From assembly GCA_029938605.1 (NCBI GenBank), contig JAOZUO010000022.1, positions 1-49,357 of the forward strand: a stretch of 49,357 nucleotides of DNA, written 5' to 3'. A program made the position numbers and the translations under genes. Below are positions 7,019 to 15,766 of the stretch, piece after piece. The notes under the pieces were generated by a model. The model was given only the letters and a program-made list of their open reading frames with translations. It made no database searches and was not told the origin of the DNA. The number at the start of each line of letters is the position of its first letter. Within the stretch, counting starts at the first letter, position 1. This stretch comes from Deltaproteobacteria bacterium (GTDB lineage Bacteria; Myxococcota_A; Polyangia; HGW-17; JAJRWW01).

Positions 7019-7088
7019 TCTGAGCGGTGTCCTGGTACCCAACCTGCTGGTACCGAACCTGGGTTCGATAATCCTACATATCCCCTTC

Positions 7089-7108
7089 ATGCAAAATAGA
7101 ACTTGCAT
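7089..7108. promoter_or_regulatory. Inverted repeat upstream of the AAA ATPase gene
   Basis: ATGCAA (7089-7094) and TTGCAT (7103-7108), an 8-nt spacer, in an AT-rich stretch unlike the surrounding DNA. A TATTAT-like -10 lies at 7142-7147. A role as operator or promoter is only a guess. Confidence 0.3.
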
Positions 7109-7153
7109 ATCCAATTTGCTTGCGTGGCTTGTTTTTACTGTTATTATAGCAGG

Positions 7154-8386
7154 ATGGATGGATTTCGGTTTCACGGCCGAGACCTGAGTGGTGTGCTCTC
7201 GAGGGCTGCCGCCCAGTTTCCGGCGCTGGTGCTCACCGGGCCTCGGCAGTCTGGAAAGACGACGCTGGTTCGGCAAATGTTCGGGGCCACCCATCAGTAC
7301 TGCTCGCTGGACGATCCCGTCATTCGTGAGCAGGCGGTGCACGATCCGCGTTTGCTTATGCAGCGCTATCCGCCGCCTGTCATCATTGACGAGATCCAAT
7401 ATGCGCCGGAGCTTCTTCACTACCTGAAGAGCGACATAGACGAACATCGCCAGCACAGCGGTCGCTACGTCATCACCGGGTCACAGCTGTTCCCTTTGAT
7501 GCAGGGTGTGAGCGAGTCTCTGGCGGGTCGAGCGGCGGTGCTCACGCTCTTTCCTCTGTCGCTCAGGGAGGCGTCCGGGGTCCCAATGGGTGACGGTGAT
7601 TGGCGCGAGGCGCTCACCGGCAGCCTCCCCGCGCCAAGCCCAGCCGGCCTGGAACCCCGCCTCCAGGCCGTGATCCGCGGGGGCTATCCGGAGCTGGCCC
7701 TGGATCCATCGCGAGACGCTCGGCTCTGGCACGCTTCCTATCTGCAGACCTATCTCGAGCGCGACGTTCGGAGCCTGCGCCAGGTGGGCGATCTATCAGA
7801 TTTCCAGCGCTTCCTGAAAATGCTGGCGCTACGAACCGGCACCCTCATCAACTTCAGCGACCTCGGTCGGGATGTCGGCGTGAGCTACCATACGATCAAA
7901 GCCTGGGTGTCCGTGCTGGAGGCCAGCGGTCAGGTGGTGACGGTGCATCCCTATCATCGCAACGTGGGTAAGCGTTTGGTCAAGAGGCCCAAGGTGTACT
8001 TCACCGACACTGGGGTACTCGCGTACCTGATGGGGGTTCGCGAGCCTGAGCAGGCCTTAGACGGAATGGCCGCGGGCCCACTTTTCGAGACGGCGGTTTT
8101 CTGTGCTTTGCATCGCTTGCTCGTCAACCGCGGAGAAGCTTTGCCGATCACGTTTTGGCGCACCGCCGCGGGCCACGAGGTGGATTTCCTCGTCGAGGAC
8201 GGGACGACGCTCTTGGCGGTGGAAGCCAAGCTCTCGGCGACACCGGGGCGCAAACACGCCGCGGGGGTAGTGGAGTTGCAGAAGCTTCTTGGCGATCAGG
8301 TGGCTCGTGGTCTGGTTGCCTGCCTCTGCGACGAAACCTTCCCGCTTACTCGTACCGTAGACGCGGTGCCGCTGGCTGCCTTTTAG
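7154..8386 (+). CDS. AAA ATPase with DUF4143 C-terminal domain
   Basis: 410 aa. N-terminal AAA_14 ATPase: Walker A GPRQSGKTT (29-37) and Walker B PPVIIDEIQY, followed by the sensor segment YVITGSQLF. The C-terminal DUF4143 part includes a winged-helix-like stretch (GRDVGVSYHTIKAWVSVLE) and ends in a PD-(D/E)xK-like strand pattern (EVDFLVED...AVEAKLS). I chose the ATG at 7154; upstream start options at 7103 encode an implausible Cys/Tyr-rich leader. The family is widespread and mobile among prokaryotes, with unknown cellular role. It stands alone with an AT-rich upstream region, consistent with horizontal acquisition. Confidence 0.92.
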   Translation: MDGFRFHGRDLSGVLSRAAAQFPALVLTGPRQSGKTTLVRQMFGATHQYCSLDDPVIREQAVHDPRLLMQRYPPPVIIDEIQYAPELLHYLKSDIDEHRQHSGRYVITGSQLFPLMQGVSESLAGRAAVLTLFPLSLREASGVPMGDGDWREALTGSLPAPSPAGLEPRLQAVIRGGYPELALDPSRDARLWHASYLQTYLERDVRSLRQVGDLSDFQRFLKMLALRTGTLINFSDLGRDVGVSYHTIKAWVSVLEASGQVVTVHPYHRNVGKRLVKRPKVYFTDTGVLAYLMGVREPEQALDGMAAGPLFETAVFCALHRLLVNRGEALPITFWRTAAGHEVDFLVEDGTTLLAVEAKLSATPGRKHAAGVVELQKLLGDQVARGLVACLCDETFPLTRTVDAVPLAAF

Positions 8387-8445
8387 GAGCCCACCCGTAT
8401 TTTTCCACAATATGCTAGTACTTCCTCATACGGGAGACCTCTGTC

Positions 8446-9876
8446 ATGTGCATGAGACGATCCATTGCGGCCCTTTGTGGGGTGCTGTTGGTGGGTACGG
8501 TTTTGGCGATGGGTTGCGGGGACGACGACGCCGGAAACAACAACGCCAACCTGAACAACAATAACGGATTCGTGCCCGATCCCATCACCCCGGGAGGGTG
8601 TGGTCTGGCCCCCTACGAGTGGTTGCCCACCGAGGGGATGGGGGAGGTGATCTCCTTTGAGGAGGACGTGCTGAGCCCCATGAGCGCCGCGGGGGTGGAC
8701 GTCTTTCTGGGAGCCATGACCGAGAGCCTGGTGCCGGCGCCCTATGGAGTGCGTATCTACCGGATCCGCTACACCACCCAGGACAAGGGGCAGGCGGTGG
8801 AGGCAACGGGGCTGGTGGCGATCCCGTGGAACGAGGAGGAGCCCGCTGCCCAGATGCCCGTGGCCCTGTGGCTTCACGGCACGACGGGGTTCGAGCCCGA
8901 GTGCGCGCCGTCGGTCATGGGCGTGGAGGGGACCGGGTTCCTGCTCCTGTTCGCGGCGCACGGCTACGTGACCGCGGCGCCGGACTTCATCGGGCTGGAC
9001 GGGGGGCAGGACGCTCCGGTGCCCGCGGACGTGAAGCATTTTTATATGGGCCTCGAGCAGGCCGGCATCGGCTCGCTGGACGCGCTCCGCGCCTCCTATC
9101 GGTTGGTGAACGACGAGCTGGGGCTCAAGGTTACCGCGAGTGATGACGTGGTCATCTGGGGCGCCTCCCAGGGCGGCCACGCGGCCTTCGCGGTGAACCT
9201 GCTGGCGCCGTACTACGCGCCGGAGTTCAACTATCGCGCCCTGGTGGCCATGGTGCCGCCCACGGATTTGGTGGGGCTGAGCGCCTACTCCCTGTCGGAG
9301 TTCCGGTTCGCAACCCGCTCCATCGCCTCCTTCTGGGTCACGGCGCACACCTGGTACGAGGGGGACGAGCCCTGGACAGACCTGTTCACCGACCAGGACC
9401 CCACGTATTTCGCCACCGGCTGGCCGGCGGAGGTATTTTCGGACTGCGACGCCATGGACGTGTTGCGGGATGCCACCGACGTGGCCGGGGTCTTCGACGC
9501 GACCTGGCTGGCCGAAGGTCAAGGAGGCCCAGACGCCTCCTGGGACCCCTGGTTCTGCTACCTGGAGGACAACTCCATCGCCACGGCCCGGTTCCCCCTG
9601 TACCAGGACATCCCCACCCTGTTTATCCTCGGAGAGAACGACGATCTCGTCTACACCCCCGTGCAGCGCGAGGACTTCGACCGGCTCTGCGCCATGGGGT
9701 ACCGCATGGAGTACCTCGAGTGCGCCGGCGCCGAGCACACGGACGCCGCCATCTGGTCCCTGGTGGACCAGCACGCCTGGGTACGCGACCGCCTCGATGG
9801 CATCCCCATCGACTCCGCCAATCTCTGCCAGCGCTCCGCCCCGGTACACTGCTCCGGCGAGCCCGCGACCCCCTGA
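8446..9876 (+). CDS. Lipoprotein alpha/beta hydrolase (secretory lipase-like)
   Basis: 476 aa. Signal peptide with lipobox LAMGC (lipidated C24), then an Asp/Asn-rich linker, so it is probably anchored to a membrane facing the periplasm or cell surface. The hydrolase domain shows the oxyanion-region WLHGTTG and the nucleophile elbow GASQGG with Ser241; a late ILGENDDLVY and GAEHTD supply the likely acid and His. Resembles bacterial secretory lipase/esterase-type hydrolases. RBS GGGAGAC. Substrate unknown. Confidence 0.85.
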   Translation: MCMRRSIAALCGVLLVGTVLAMGCGDDDAGNNNANLNNNNGFVPDPITPGGCGLAPYEWLPTEGMGEVISFEEDVLSPMSAAGVDVFLGAMTESLVPAPYGVRIYRIRYTTQDKGQAVEATGLVAIPWNEEEPAAQMPVALWLHGTTGFEPECAPSVMGVEGTGFLLLFAAHGYVTAAPDFIGLDGGQDAPVPADVKHFYMGLEQAGIGSLDALRASYRLVNDELGLKVTASDDVVIWGASQGGHAAFAVNLLAPYYAPEFNYRALVAMVPPTDLVGLSAYSLSEFRFATRSIASFWVTAHTWYEGDEPWTDLFTDQDPTYFATGWPAEVFSDCDAMDVLRDATDVAGVFDATWLAEGQGGPDASWDPWFCYLEDNSIATARFPLYQDIPTLFILGENDDLVYTPVQREDFDRLCAMGYRMEYLECAGAEHTDAAIWSLVDQHAWVRDRLDGIPIDSANLCQRSAPVHCSGEPATP

Positions 9877-9918
9877 GTCTTTCAGATCGGAATGACAGAT
9901 GGATGGGGTAGGGCGAAG

Positions 9919-10662
9919 CTACTTGTCGTCGGGGCGTTGGGGTTTCTTTGGGCGATCGGGTGAGATGCCCGTGGTTCGGGTGTCGTGGATGGTACGGGAG
10001 CGGGCGCGGGAGCGGGGGCGACGGGGGCGGATACCCTTGGAGTGGCGCATCTCCCTGGGGCCGGGGCGCGGGCGCCGGCGCGGGAGGGGCTGGAGCTTGT
10101 CCTGGGGCTTGTCCTCGGGCTTGATTTGGGGCTTGTCCTCGGGCACGTCTTGGGGCTTGCCCCCCGCGTCTCGGACGTCTCGTTGCGTGGGGGGACGGTC
10201 CGGGCGGGCCCCCGTGTCCACGGCTTCTCGGTCCGGCGCCGTCCTGCGTGGTGAGGTGGATTTTCGCGCCGAGGATTTGCCGCTGTCCTTACAGCCCGCG
10301 GTCCCCACGAGCACCCCGCCGCCCACCAGCACCAACACTGCCGCGGCGCCCTGCTCCAGGAAGGCCCGTCGATCGGGTTCGGGGAGGTGCTGCCTGATCC
10401 GCGCGACCATGGGCTCGAGCGTGGTCCGGGACAGGCCCCGGAGGATGGTCTGCTCGGTGGATGTCAGGGTCACGCCGCTGGCCTCCACCGCCTGGACTGG
10501 ATCCGTCACCAGCGCTTCGGCGAATTCGTCGTCCATGGCCGCCATGCCCAGCAGCTCCTCGAGGCCCACTGGCACCGTGGCCAGGTCCCGGCTGTTGCCC
10601 GGCGGCTGTCCGCCCACGATGGTGGTCTTCGCCGCCCGATATGGTTTCTTGGTTTCGCTCAT
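9919..10662 (-). CDS. Os1348/NHLP-leader-like protein with internal lipobox and repeated xGxxPDRP motifs
   Basis: 247 aa in three parts. Residues ~33-92 (GLEELLGMAAMDDEFAEALV, then a DP and ASGVTLTSTE) look like the helical leader domain seen in nitrile-hydratase-type or Os1348/Franean1_4349-type RiPP precursors. Residues 98-124 look like an internal Tat-type lipoprotein signal: RRAFLEQG, a hydrophobic run, and LVGTAGC (C124). The rest is low-complexity and basic, with 4-residue KPED/KPQD repeats (12-bp DNA repeat) and three copies of a motif: TGARPDRP (150), KGIRPRRP (209), TGISPDRP (231). No maturase gene is near. It could be a RiPP-like precursor or a structural lipoprotein that reuses a leader fold. 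Confidence 0.7.
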   Translation of the reverse strand: MSETKKPYRAAKTTIVGGQPPGNSRDLATVPVGLEELLGMAAMDDEFAEALVTDPVQAVEASGVTLTSTEQTILRGLSRTTLEPMVARIRQHLPEPDRRAFLEQGAAAVLVLVGGGVLVGTAGCKDSGKSSARKSTSPRRTAPDREAVDTGARPDRPPTQRDVRDAGGKPQDVPEDKPQIKPEDKPQDKLQPLPRRRPRPGPREMRHSKGIRPRRPRSRARSRTIHDTRTTGISPDRPKKPQRPDDK

Positions 10663-10736
10663 GTTGGGTCCCCTCTTTTTACAGAGTATAGCCTAAGTTT
10701 GAGCTAAGAGCGGAGGGATGGGGCGAGGCGGGAATG

Positions 10737-12467
10737 CTACTTGGAGATGACGAGCCAGGAGGCCATGCGGATGGAGGCCGAGCCGGTGTAGTCGGATCCC
10801 AGGTAGTAGCCGTGGTAGGCGATGGTGGCGTCTTGGCCCAAGGTGACCTGGTTGGTGATGTCGGTCATGACGAGTTGCACCTCCTTGCCAGGGCACCAGC
10901 CGCTTCTGCCGAACCACCAGGTGCCGTACTGGTTGGGCACGGTGCCCTGGTCCACCTGGCCCATGCAGCCCGTCTGGATGTTGACCCAGGGGTTGAAGTC
11001 GAGGGTGTTCTCGGTGGCGTTGACCGTGAAGTGATGGGTGGTGTTGCAGAACTCGGCGCAGTTGCCCGGGCTCTCCATGCCGTGGCCGGTGATGACCGTG
11101 GCCAGCTCCACCTTCACGGCGTCAGCGGGGATGGCGATCTGCGTGGCGTCGTAGGTGTCATTGTAGGTGGCGTTGAAGGTCCCGCCGGAGAAGAGATAGT
11201 GCGCCTTGGCGGGGCGGGTGGGTTTGGACTGGTTGGACAGCCGCAGATCCAGGTCCACGAGGTAGGGCTGCTGGGAGTACACCGCGAAGCGGCGCGTGCC
11301 ACCGCCGGCCAACAGCGGGAGCAGCCCGGAGATGTCGTGTACCCAGCGGCCCTCCCGGTGGTAGGTGGTGATCCACCGTCCGATCTCGGTGGTGCACTGC
11401 GTGGGGTCGCCCTCGTCGCACAGATACAGATACACGATGTAGTCCCAGGCCGGGCAGTCACCGTACTCACTGCCGCCCTGGCAGCCCAGGTACAGGTCCA
11501 GATCCATGGTGTCGAAGTTGGCCATGGCCGCGGCGTCGGGCAGGTTGATGTCCACATAGGTGCGCTGGCCCGACCAGGCGGCGTCCTGCACGAGCTCGCC
11601 GGTGAGGATGGAGATCACGGTGGCGTTCTGACCCTCCAACCGCGCCTCCCGCTGGGCTTCGAAGTTGTAGTAGATGGCCTCGTTGGCGGCCATGGAGAGG
11701 TTCGGCGCGTACCAGCCCATGGATCCGTCGTAGCGGGTCAGGTCGGCGAAGCTGCCCAGGTACCGTAGTCGTCCGAACCGGTCGATGCCCAGGCCCCAGC
11801 CGGGGTCCGTCATCAGATCGCCGAGCCCGCCGTCCAATGCCTTGGCCGAGACGGTGACGTAGTGAATGCGATCGATCCAGTAGTCGTACTCTTGTTGACC
11901 GAGACTGAGCAGCGCCGTGGCGACCCCCTCCTGGATCGGTTCCAGCGCGGTAGTGATGGATCCGGGGAGGCTGTACATGGACGTGAAGAAGACGTGGGTG
12001 TTTCGGGGCAGCCGCGTTAAGAGGTCCTCGATGTCGCGCTCCCAGATGCCCAGGGGCCAGCCACCGTTCTGCCGGGGGGCGTCTGGAATGAAGAGGTACA
12101 CGTCGCAGCCCGTCCAGAGCTCACTGAGCACCACGTCGCCCTCAGTGGTGGGGATGGTGATGTCCTGGGCGAGGCTGTAGAGCGTGGCGTCTTCGGTGGC
12201 GTTCACGAAGGCTCGCTTGGGCAGGCCGAGTCCTTCGCAGTGGGGCAACACCACCTCGGCGTCCGGCTCACCGGCGTCCACGCCGGAGTCCGACACCTGG
12301 GCGTCTGACCCCGCGTCCACCCCGGAATCAGCGTCGACGTCGTCATCGCCGCACCCCGACGCACCGCCGGTCAGCAGCACCGCGGACACCAGGGGCAGCA
12401 CCCACCACACAATTACTCCGGTTCTTTTCACGTCTGTCACCTGCGAGCCATGCATCCATCTCTCCAT
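10737..12467 (-). CDS. PNGase F-like lipoprotein
   Basis: Up to 576 aa. A lipoprotein signal peptide (lipobox GASGC) and an Asp/Ser/Val-rich spacer (DSGVDAGSDA) precede a secreted enzyme-like region. The C-terminal half matches the two jelly-roll domains of peptide-N-glycosidase F: VITGHGMESPGNCAEFC, HHFTVN, and GTWWFGRSGWCPG are typical landmarks. It may deglycosylate proteins, but I cannot align the PNGase F catalytic residues with confidence. The start is uncertain: ATG 12467 overlaps the SDR stop by one base (TGATG), ATG 12455 has GGAGAG, and GTG 12431 with AGGTGA gives the neatest signal peptide (KRTGVIVWWVLPL). Confidence 0.82.
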   Translation of the reverse strand: MERWMHGSQVTDVKRTGVIVWWVLPLVSAVLLTGGASGCGDDDVDADSGVDAGSDAQVSDSGVDAGEPDAEVVLPHCEGLGLPKRAFVNATEDATLYSLAQDITIPTTEGDVVLSELWTGCDVYLFIPDAPRQNGGWPLGIWERDIEDLLTRLPRNTHVFFTSMYSLPGSITTALEPIQEGVATALLSLGQQEYDYWIDRIHYVTVSAKALDGGLGDLMTDPGWGLGIDRFGRLRYLGSFADLTRYDGSMGWYAPNLSMAANEAIYYNFEAQREARLEGQNATVISILTGELVQDAAWSGQRTYVDINLPDAAAMANFDTMDLDLYLGCQGGSEYGDCPAWDYIVYLYLCDEGDPTQCTTEIGRWITTYHREGRWVHDISGLLPLLAGGGTRRFAVYSQQPYLVDLDLRLSNQSKPTRPAKAHYLFSGGTFNATYNDTYDATQIAIPADAVKVELATVITGHGMESPGNCAEFCNTTHHFTVNATENTLDFNPWVNIQTGCMGQVDQGTVPNQYGTWWFGRSGWCPGKEVQLVMTDITNQVTLGQDATIAYHGYYLGSDYTGSASIRMASWLVISK

Positions 12468-13258
12468 CAGTTCTTAAGCTGGCGGCCCTGGAGCACGTAG
12501 TCAATGATCGTCGGGCTGAGGCGCTGGAGCACCAGGGTGGCCTTGCCCAGGGGGGTGAGAACGCGCTCGCGCTCGCGACCTTCGATGAGGGCGATGGTCT
12601 GCTTGGCCACGGACTCGGGCGTGTCGTGGGCCGGGCGATCGATGGGGCGGGGCGTGCCGTCGCCCTGGAGCACGGTCTTGCTGGCTTCGGTGGGCGTGAA
12701 CCCCGGGCTGACCACGCCCACGTGGATCCCGCTCGGCTTGAGCTCCAAGCGCAGGGACTCGGCGAAGCTGCGCATGGCGGCCTTGGAGGCCGAGTAGATG
12801 GACCCCGTGGGGATGGCGCGGATGCCGCTCACGCTCGAGACGAACACCAGGTGTCCCCGGCTGCGTTTGAGGCCGTCCAGGGCGGCGTGGGTCATGTAGA
12901 TGGAGCCCATGACGTTGACGTCCATGAGCTTTTTACAGGCGGCGGGCTCGCACTCCTCGAAGTTCGCCACAATGGAGATGCCGGCGTTGTTCACCAGCAC
13001 ATCCAGGCCTCCAGCCTCGCGCAGGGTACGGTCCACCAGGTCCTGGCAGGCCTGGGGGTCGGTGACGTCCGTGTGGGCGGAGATGACCCGGATGGACTGG
13101 TCGGCCAGCCGCGCGGCGGCCTCGGCCAGCGTATCGTCGAGCACGTCCGAGATCACCACCGTGGCTCCGCGCCGCCCGAGCTGCTCGGCGATGGCGTACC
13201 CGATCCCCCGCGCCGATCCGGTAATCAGCGCGACCTTGCCTGCGAAATAGTCTCTCAT
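12467..13258 (-). CDS. Short-chain dehydrogenase/reductase
   Basis: 263 aa classical SDR, cytosolic. Cofactor motif TGSARGIG (13-20), NNAG (90-93), catalytic Ser142, Tyr155 and Lys159 (YSASK), then PGFTPTE. An acidic residue at the end of beta2 (ISDVL) favors NAD(H) over NADP(H) by family rules. The start ATG at 13258 follows TGGAGCTC; the frame is open 51 codons further upstream without a convincing RBS. Overlaps the PNGase F-like gene by one base, so the two are probably co-transcribed. Substrate unknown. Confidence 0.93.
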   Translation of the reverse strand: MRDYFAGKVALITGSARGIGYAIAEQLGRRGATVVISDVLDDTLAEAAARLADQSIRVISAHTDVTDPQACQDLVDRTLREAGGLDVLVNNAGISIVANFEECEPAACKKLMDVNVMGSIYMTHAALDGLKRSRGHLVFVSSVSGIRAIPTGSIYSASKAAMRSFAESLRLELKPSGIHVGVVSPGFTPTEASKTVLQGDGTPRPIDRPAHDTPESVAKQTIALIEGRERERVLTPLGKATLVLQRLSPTIIDYVLQGRQLKN

Positions 13259-13455
13259 GAGCTCCAGACTATCGTCGCCAGTCACCGCACGCCAGGGGAT
13301 TCGGGCAGAGCCGGCCGGGTCTTCAATCGATATACTCCTCGGCTGCACACGCAGGGTGCATTTCCGAAAAGGGACAAATCCAAGGGCTGGGTGGACTGAA
13401 TTGTTGAGCATTCGTAAGGCGCCTCAGGCTTTCGACCACGCCAATGTCACCGCCG

Positions 13456-14262
13456 CTACACCATGCCAACGTCTCTGGAGATTGCACTGTCGACGGTTCC
13501 GGTGCCCGAAGGAATCAGACTCGGCTGGAAACCCAGCTGCAATCGGATGGCCATCACCAGGTCGGGATCCGCATGGCGTCTTCTTAGCCTTCGCAGTGTT
13601 CGCGGTGCCACACCGAGGAGCTTTGCCACCTCCCGGCTGGAGACTCGGCTACCGAGTATTTCAACCATGGCCCTCCGAGCCGTGACCACCGCCTGGGTGG
13701 AGCCCTGGAGAGTATCGAGGCAAGACGCAGCCAGGGTGGCAGCCTCAAGTCTCTCCGTGGGACCATCCGCGGGTTCGATCTCGGTCATGTTCAGCCACTG
13801 AAGCAGATCGGCTCTGCGCACCCTTGGAAGATAACGTCTCACGTTCTCAAGGGTGTAGCGGCCCTGCAGGCGCAAACCAAGCAGATCGGGCACATTCGAT
13901 GCCTCGAATACGAGGTCCGCCCGGAGTCCGTGCCGCTTGTGCTGCGTGAGAATGTATTTGAACGTATTCCAAAGGTGTCGGTGGTTCCGGATGGGCTCAG
14001 GCTCATACTGGATGAATCTGACCGCAAGGCGTAACCGCTGTTTGAGGCTCGCCTCGATTCCGTGCGCAAATCGGCCTGCTGCGATGCGGTCGCACATGGC
14101 CTCCATGTGCAGGTGCGAGTCGGCCAGCGCCATCGCCACCAGGTTATAGCGGAAGCCGTGATGCAGCACGACCCGTGCCACCATTCGGCGTTGCGCAACG
14201 GTAGGAGCGATTACGCGGTCGTCCTGCAAGCGGATGCGAATATGGTGTCCAAGATGCGGCAT
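13456..14262 (-). CDS. Y1 (HUH) transposase-like protein, REP-associated (RAYT-like)
   Basis: 268 aa. An N-terminal Y1_Tnp-like domain: HHIRIRL beta strand, the HUH pair H50-L-H52 (ADSHLHM), and a helix with the candidate catalytic Tyr103 in WNTFKYILTQHKRHG, where TnpA_REP proteins have theirs. The segment FEASNVPDLLGLR and a C-terminal helix-turn-helix (SSREVAKLLGVAPRTLRRLRRR) follow. The start is ATG 14262, set by AAGGAG eight bases upstream; a start at 14280 would translate through that RBS. Hairpin repeats lie directly upstream, as for RAYT genes and their REP elements. Whether it is active or domesticated is not known. Confidence 0.75.
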   Translation of the reverse strand: MPHLGHHIRIRLQDDRVIAPTVAQRRMVARVVLHHGFRYNLVAMALADSHLHMEAMCDRIAAGRFAHGIEASLKQRLRLAVRFIQYEPEPIRNHRHLWNTFKYILTQHKRHGLRADLVFEASNVPDLLGLRLQGRYTLENVRRYLPRVRRADLLQWLNMTEIEPADGPTERLEAATLAASCLDTLQGSTQAVVTARRAMVEILGSRVSSREVAKLLGVAPRTLRRLRRRHADPDLVMAIRLQLGFQPSLIPSGTGTVDSAISRDVGMV

Positions 14263-14284
14263 CGTTTTTCTCCTTCGCAAGGGT

Positions 14285-14531
14285 TATCGGCCAATCGCTG
14301 GGTAGGGTTGCGCGATCAGGGAAAGAAAGTGGCCGGACAGAAAGCGGCCATAACCACAGGACTTCATTTTCAAGTGAGGTGATTGTGTCCGGGATAATGG
14401 GTGTAACGGCCAATACCTGGGGACTTGGCGGGTCCAAGTATCGCCATAGTTGCCGTTTGGGCCCTCAAAGCGGCCACAACCGCAGGACTTCGTTTTGAAG
14501 TGGGGTGAATGTGGCCGGGGTGTTGGGTACA
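14285..14531. repeat. Tandem REP-like hairpin repeats, two ~120-bp units
   Basis: Two imperfect units, each starting TA(T/A)CGGCCAAT (about 14285 and 14405) and ending in a 65-bp conserved block (14341-14405 and 14467-14531). In the second block CGGCCACA (14471-14478) pairs with TGTGGCCG (14510-14517), and ACTTC (14487-14491) pairs with GAAGT (14497-14501) around a GTTTT loop. The first block keeps the inner stem in weaker form. A third hairpin, ACTTG/CAAGT, is at 14423-14439. Adjacent to the Y1 transposase-like gene. Confidence 0.75.
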
Positions 14532-14824
14532 ATAGGTTCTTCGCTTTTTGCTTTCGGGATTTGGAAGACGCGAGCTCACACGTCCTTCGTTGGCGCGGAC
14601 CTCTGGCAAGGTTGCGGCCGCTCGGGCAGTTCCCGCCTTCTTTCAAAAATTAAAAATCCGGCACGCCCTAACGTTGGCGGTTTCGTCCAGTGACTCTGCA
14701 CTCAGGGCTTGCGCCCGGTGGACGGGTGTGCGACGAACAGACCGATAGACACAACTGAATATGGCAACTGTCGGGAGAGGCGCGGGTTCCAGGTATTGGA
14801 GCTGCGGACTATAGGAGGGACATA
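14532..14824. other. Intergenic stretch without recognised gene
   Basis: About 290 bp between the hairpin repeats and the next gene. No coding or RNA gene could be supported. It should hold the promoter of the 14825 gene; AGGAGGG at its end is that gene's RBS. Confidence 0.5.
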
Positions 14825-15766
14825 ATGCTTGAGAGCACGAAATGCGGTTCTTGGAGGATCATCCGTTTGGGGCTGATCGCTGTGGGAATGGTCGTGGGGG
14901 CCTCTTCAGCCTACGCGCGGGGGGCGACACCGCTGTACGCGCAGTCGGTATCCAAAGGCAACAAAACTCTGCTTCCACTGTATGGCAAATGGGTGGAGGT
15001 CGTGCTGCGGAACGGGGATGTCCGCGTGGGGAAGCTGGCGGATATCCGTGTCGGCTACGTGGTTCTCCGACTCTCTTCGAAGAAAAAGTTCCGCATCAAG
15101 AGGAGGCTGATCGTGCGGGTTTCTGTGACGAGCGGGACCACGGGTACGGTCGCCGGGGGCACCGTGGGATCGACACCAGCCGAACGTTTAGAGAAAAATA
15201 CGGCTCGGCTCAAAGCAGTCGTTGGTAAGACCGTGCGGCTCAATCTCGATGATGGGAGCCAGGTGGTGGGTGTCGTACGCGCGGTCGACGCGGTCCACGT
15301 GAAGCTGGAGACGTCATCCGGATCGGTGGATGTTGCCCTGGCCAAGGTGCTCGTGGTTCGTGCCATCGTATCTCCGCGCCGGAAGGTGCGGGACCGGGGA
15401 GGGGTCACCGACGCGTCCCGGGTTCGGGCTCGCGCCAGGGCCATGGTGCCTCCACGCCACGCCACCAAACAGGGTGCGGGCACCCAGCTCCGTCGGAGGC
15501 TGCTGAAAGAGTACATACATCTCAAGGTCAGCGGCGCCAGTGTTCGCAATTGGGGCATTGGGTTGCTGATCGGCGGAGTGGTGCTCAGCGCCATTGGAGG
15601 AGGAATTCTGGGGGGCACTCGCACCACAGCGGGAGCCAAGGCCGGGATCGCCATGAGCTCCATCGGAGGCAGCATGATACTCCCGGGAATCATCATGCTG
15701 ATCGCGGGTCAGGTCCGCCATATCCGCGGCGTGGACATGGAGAATACGATCTACCTGACCCGGTGA
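14825..15766 (+). CDS. Secreted/membrane protein of unknown function with two short beta-strand repeats
   Basis: 313 aa. Signal peptide (IIRLGLIAVGMVVGASSAYA), then two similar ~40-residue segments: GKWVEVVLRNGDVRVGKLADI and GKTVRLNLDDGSQVVGVVRAV. These look like Sm/SH3-type small barrels joined by a Lys/Arg-rich strand. A basic linker leads to two Gly-rich transmembrane helices (IGLLIGGVVLSAIGGGIL and MSSIGGSMILPGIIMLIAG). Strong RBS AGGAGGG. I do not recognise the family. Its stop codon region overlaps the converging ccoG stop by 16 bp. Confidence 0.78.
   Translation: MLESTKCGSWRIIRLGLIAVGMVVGASSAYARGATPLYAQSVSKGNKTLLPLYGKWVEVVLRNGDVRVGKLADIRVGYVVLRLSSKKKFRIKRRLIVRVSVTSGTTGTVAGGTVGSTPAERLEKNTARLKAVVGKTVRLNLDDGSQVVGVVRAVDAVHVKLETSSGSVDVALAKVLVVRAIVSPRRKVRDRGGVTDASRVRARARAMVPPRHATKQGAGTQLRRRLLKEYIHLKVSGASVRNWGIGLLIGGVVLSAIGGGILGGTRTTAGAKAGIAMSSIGGSMILPGIIMLIAGQVRHIRGVDMENTIYLTR

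Noticed and set aside
12626..13399. Long open frame (257 codons) opposite the SDR gene
   Set aside because: It is an antisense shadow in GC-rich DNA; the minus-strand frame has full SDR motifs and a good RBS, and this frame has no recognisable domain.
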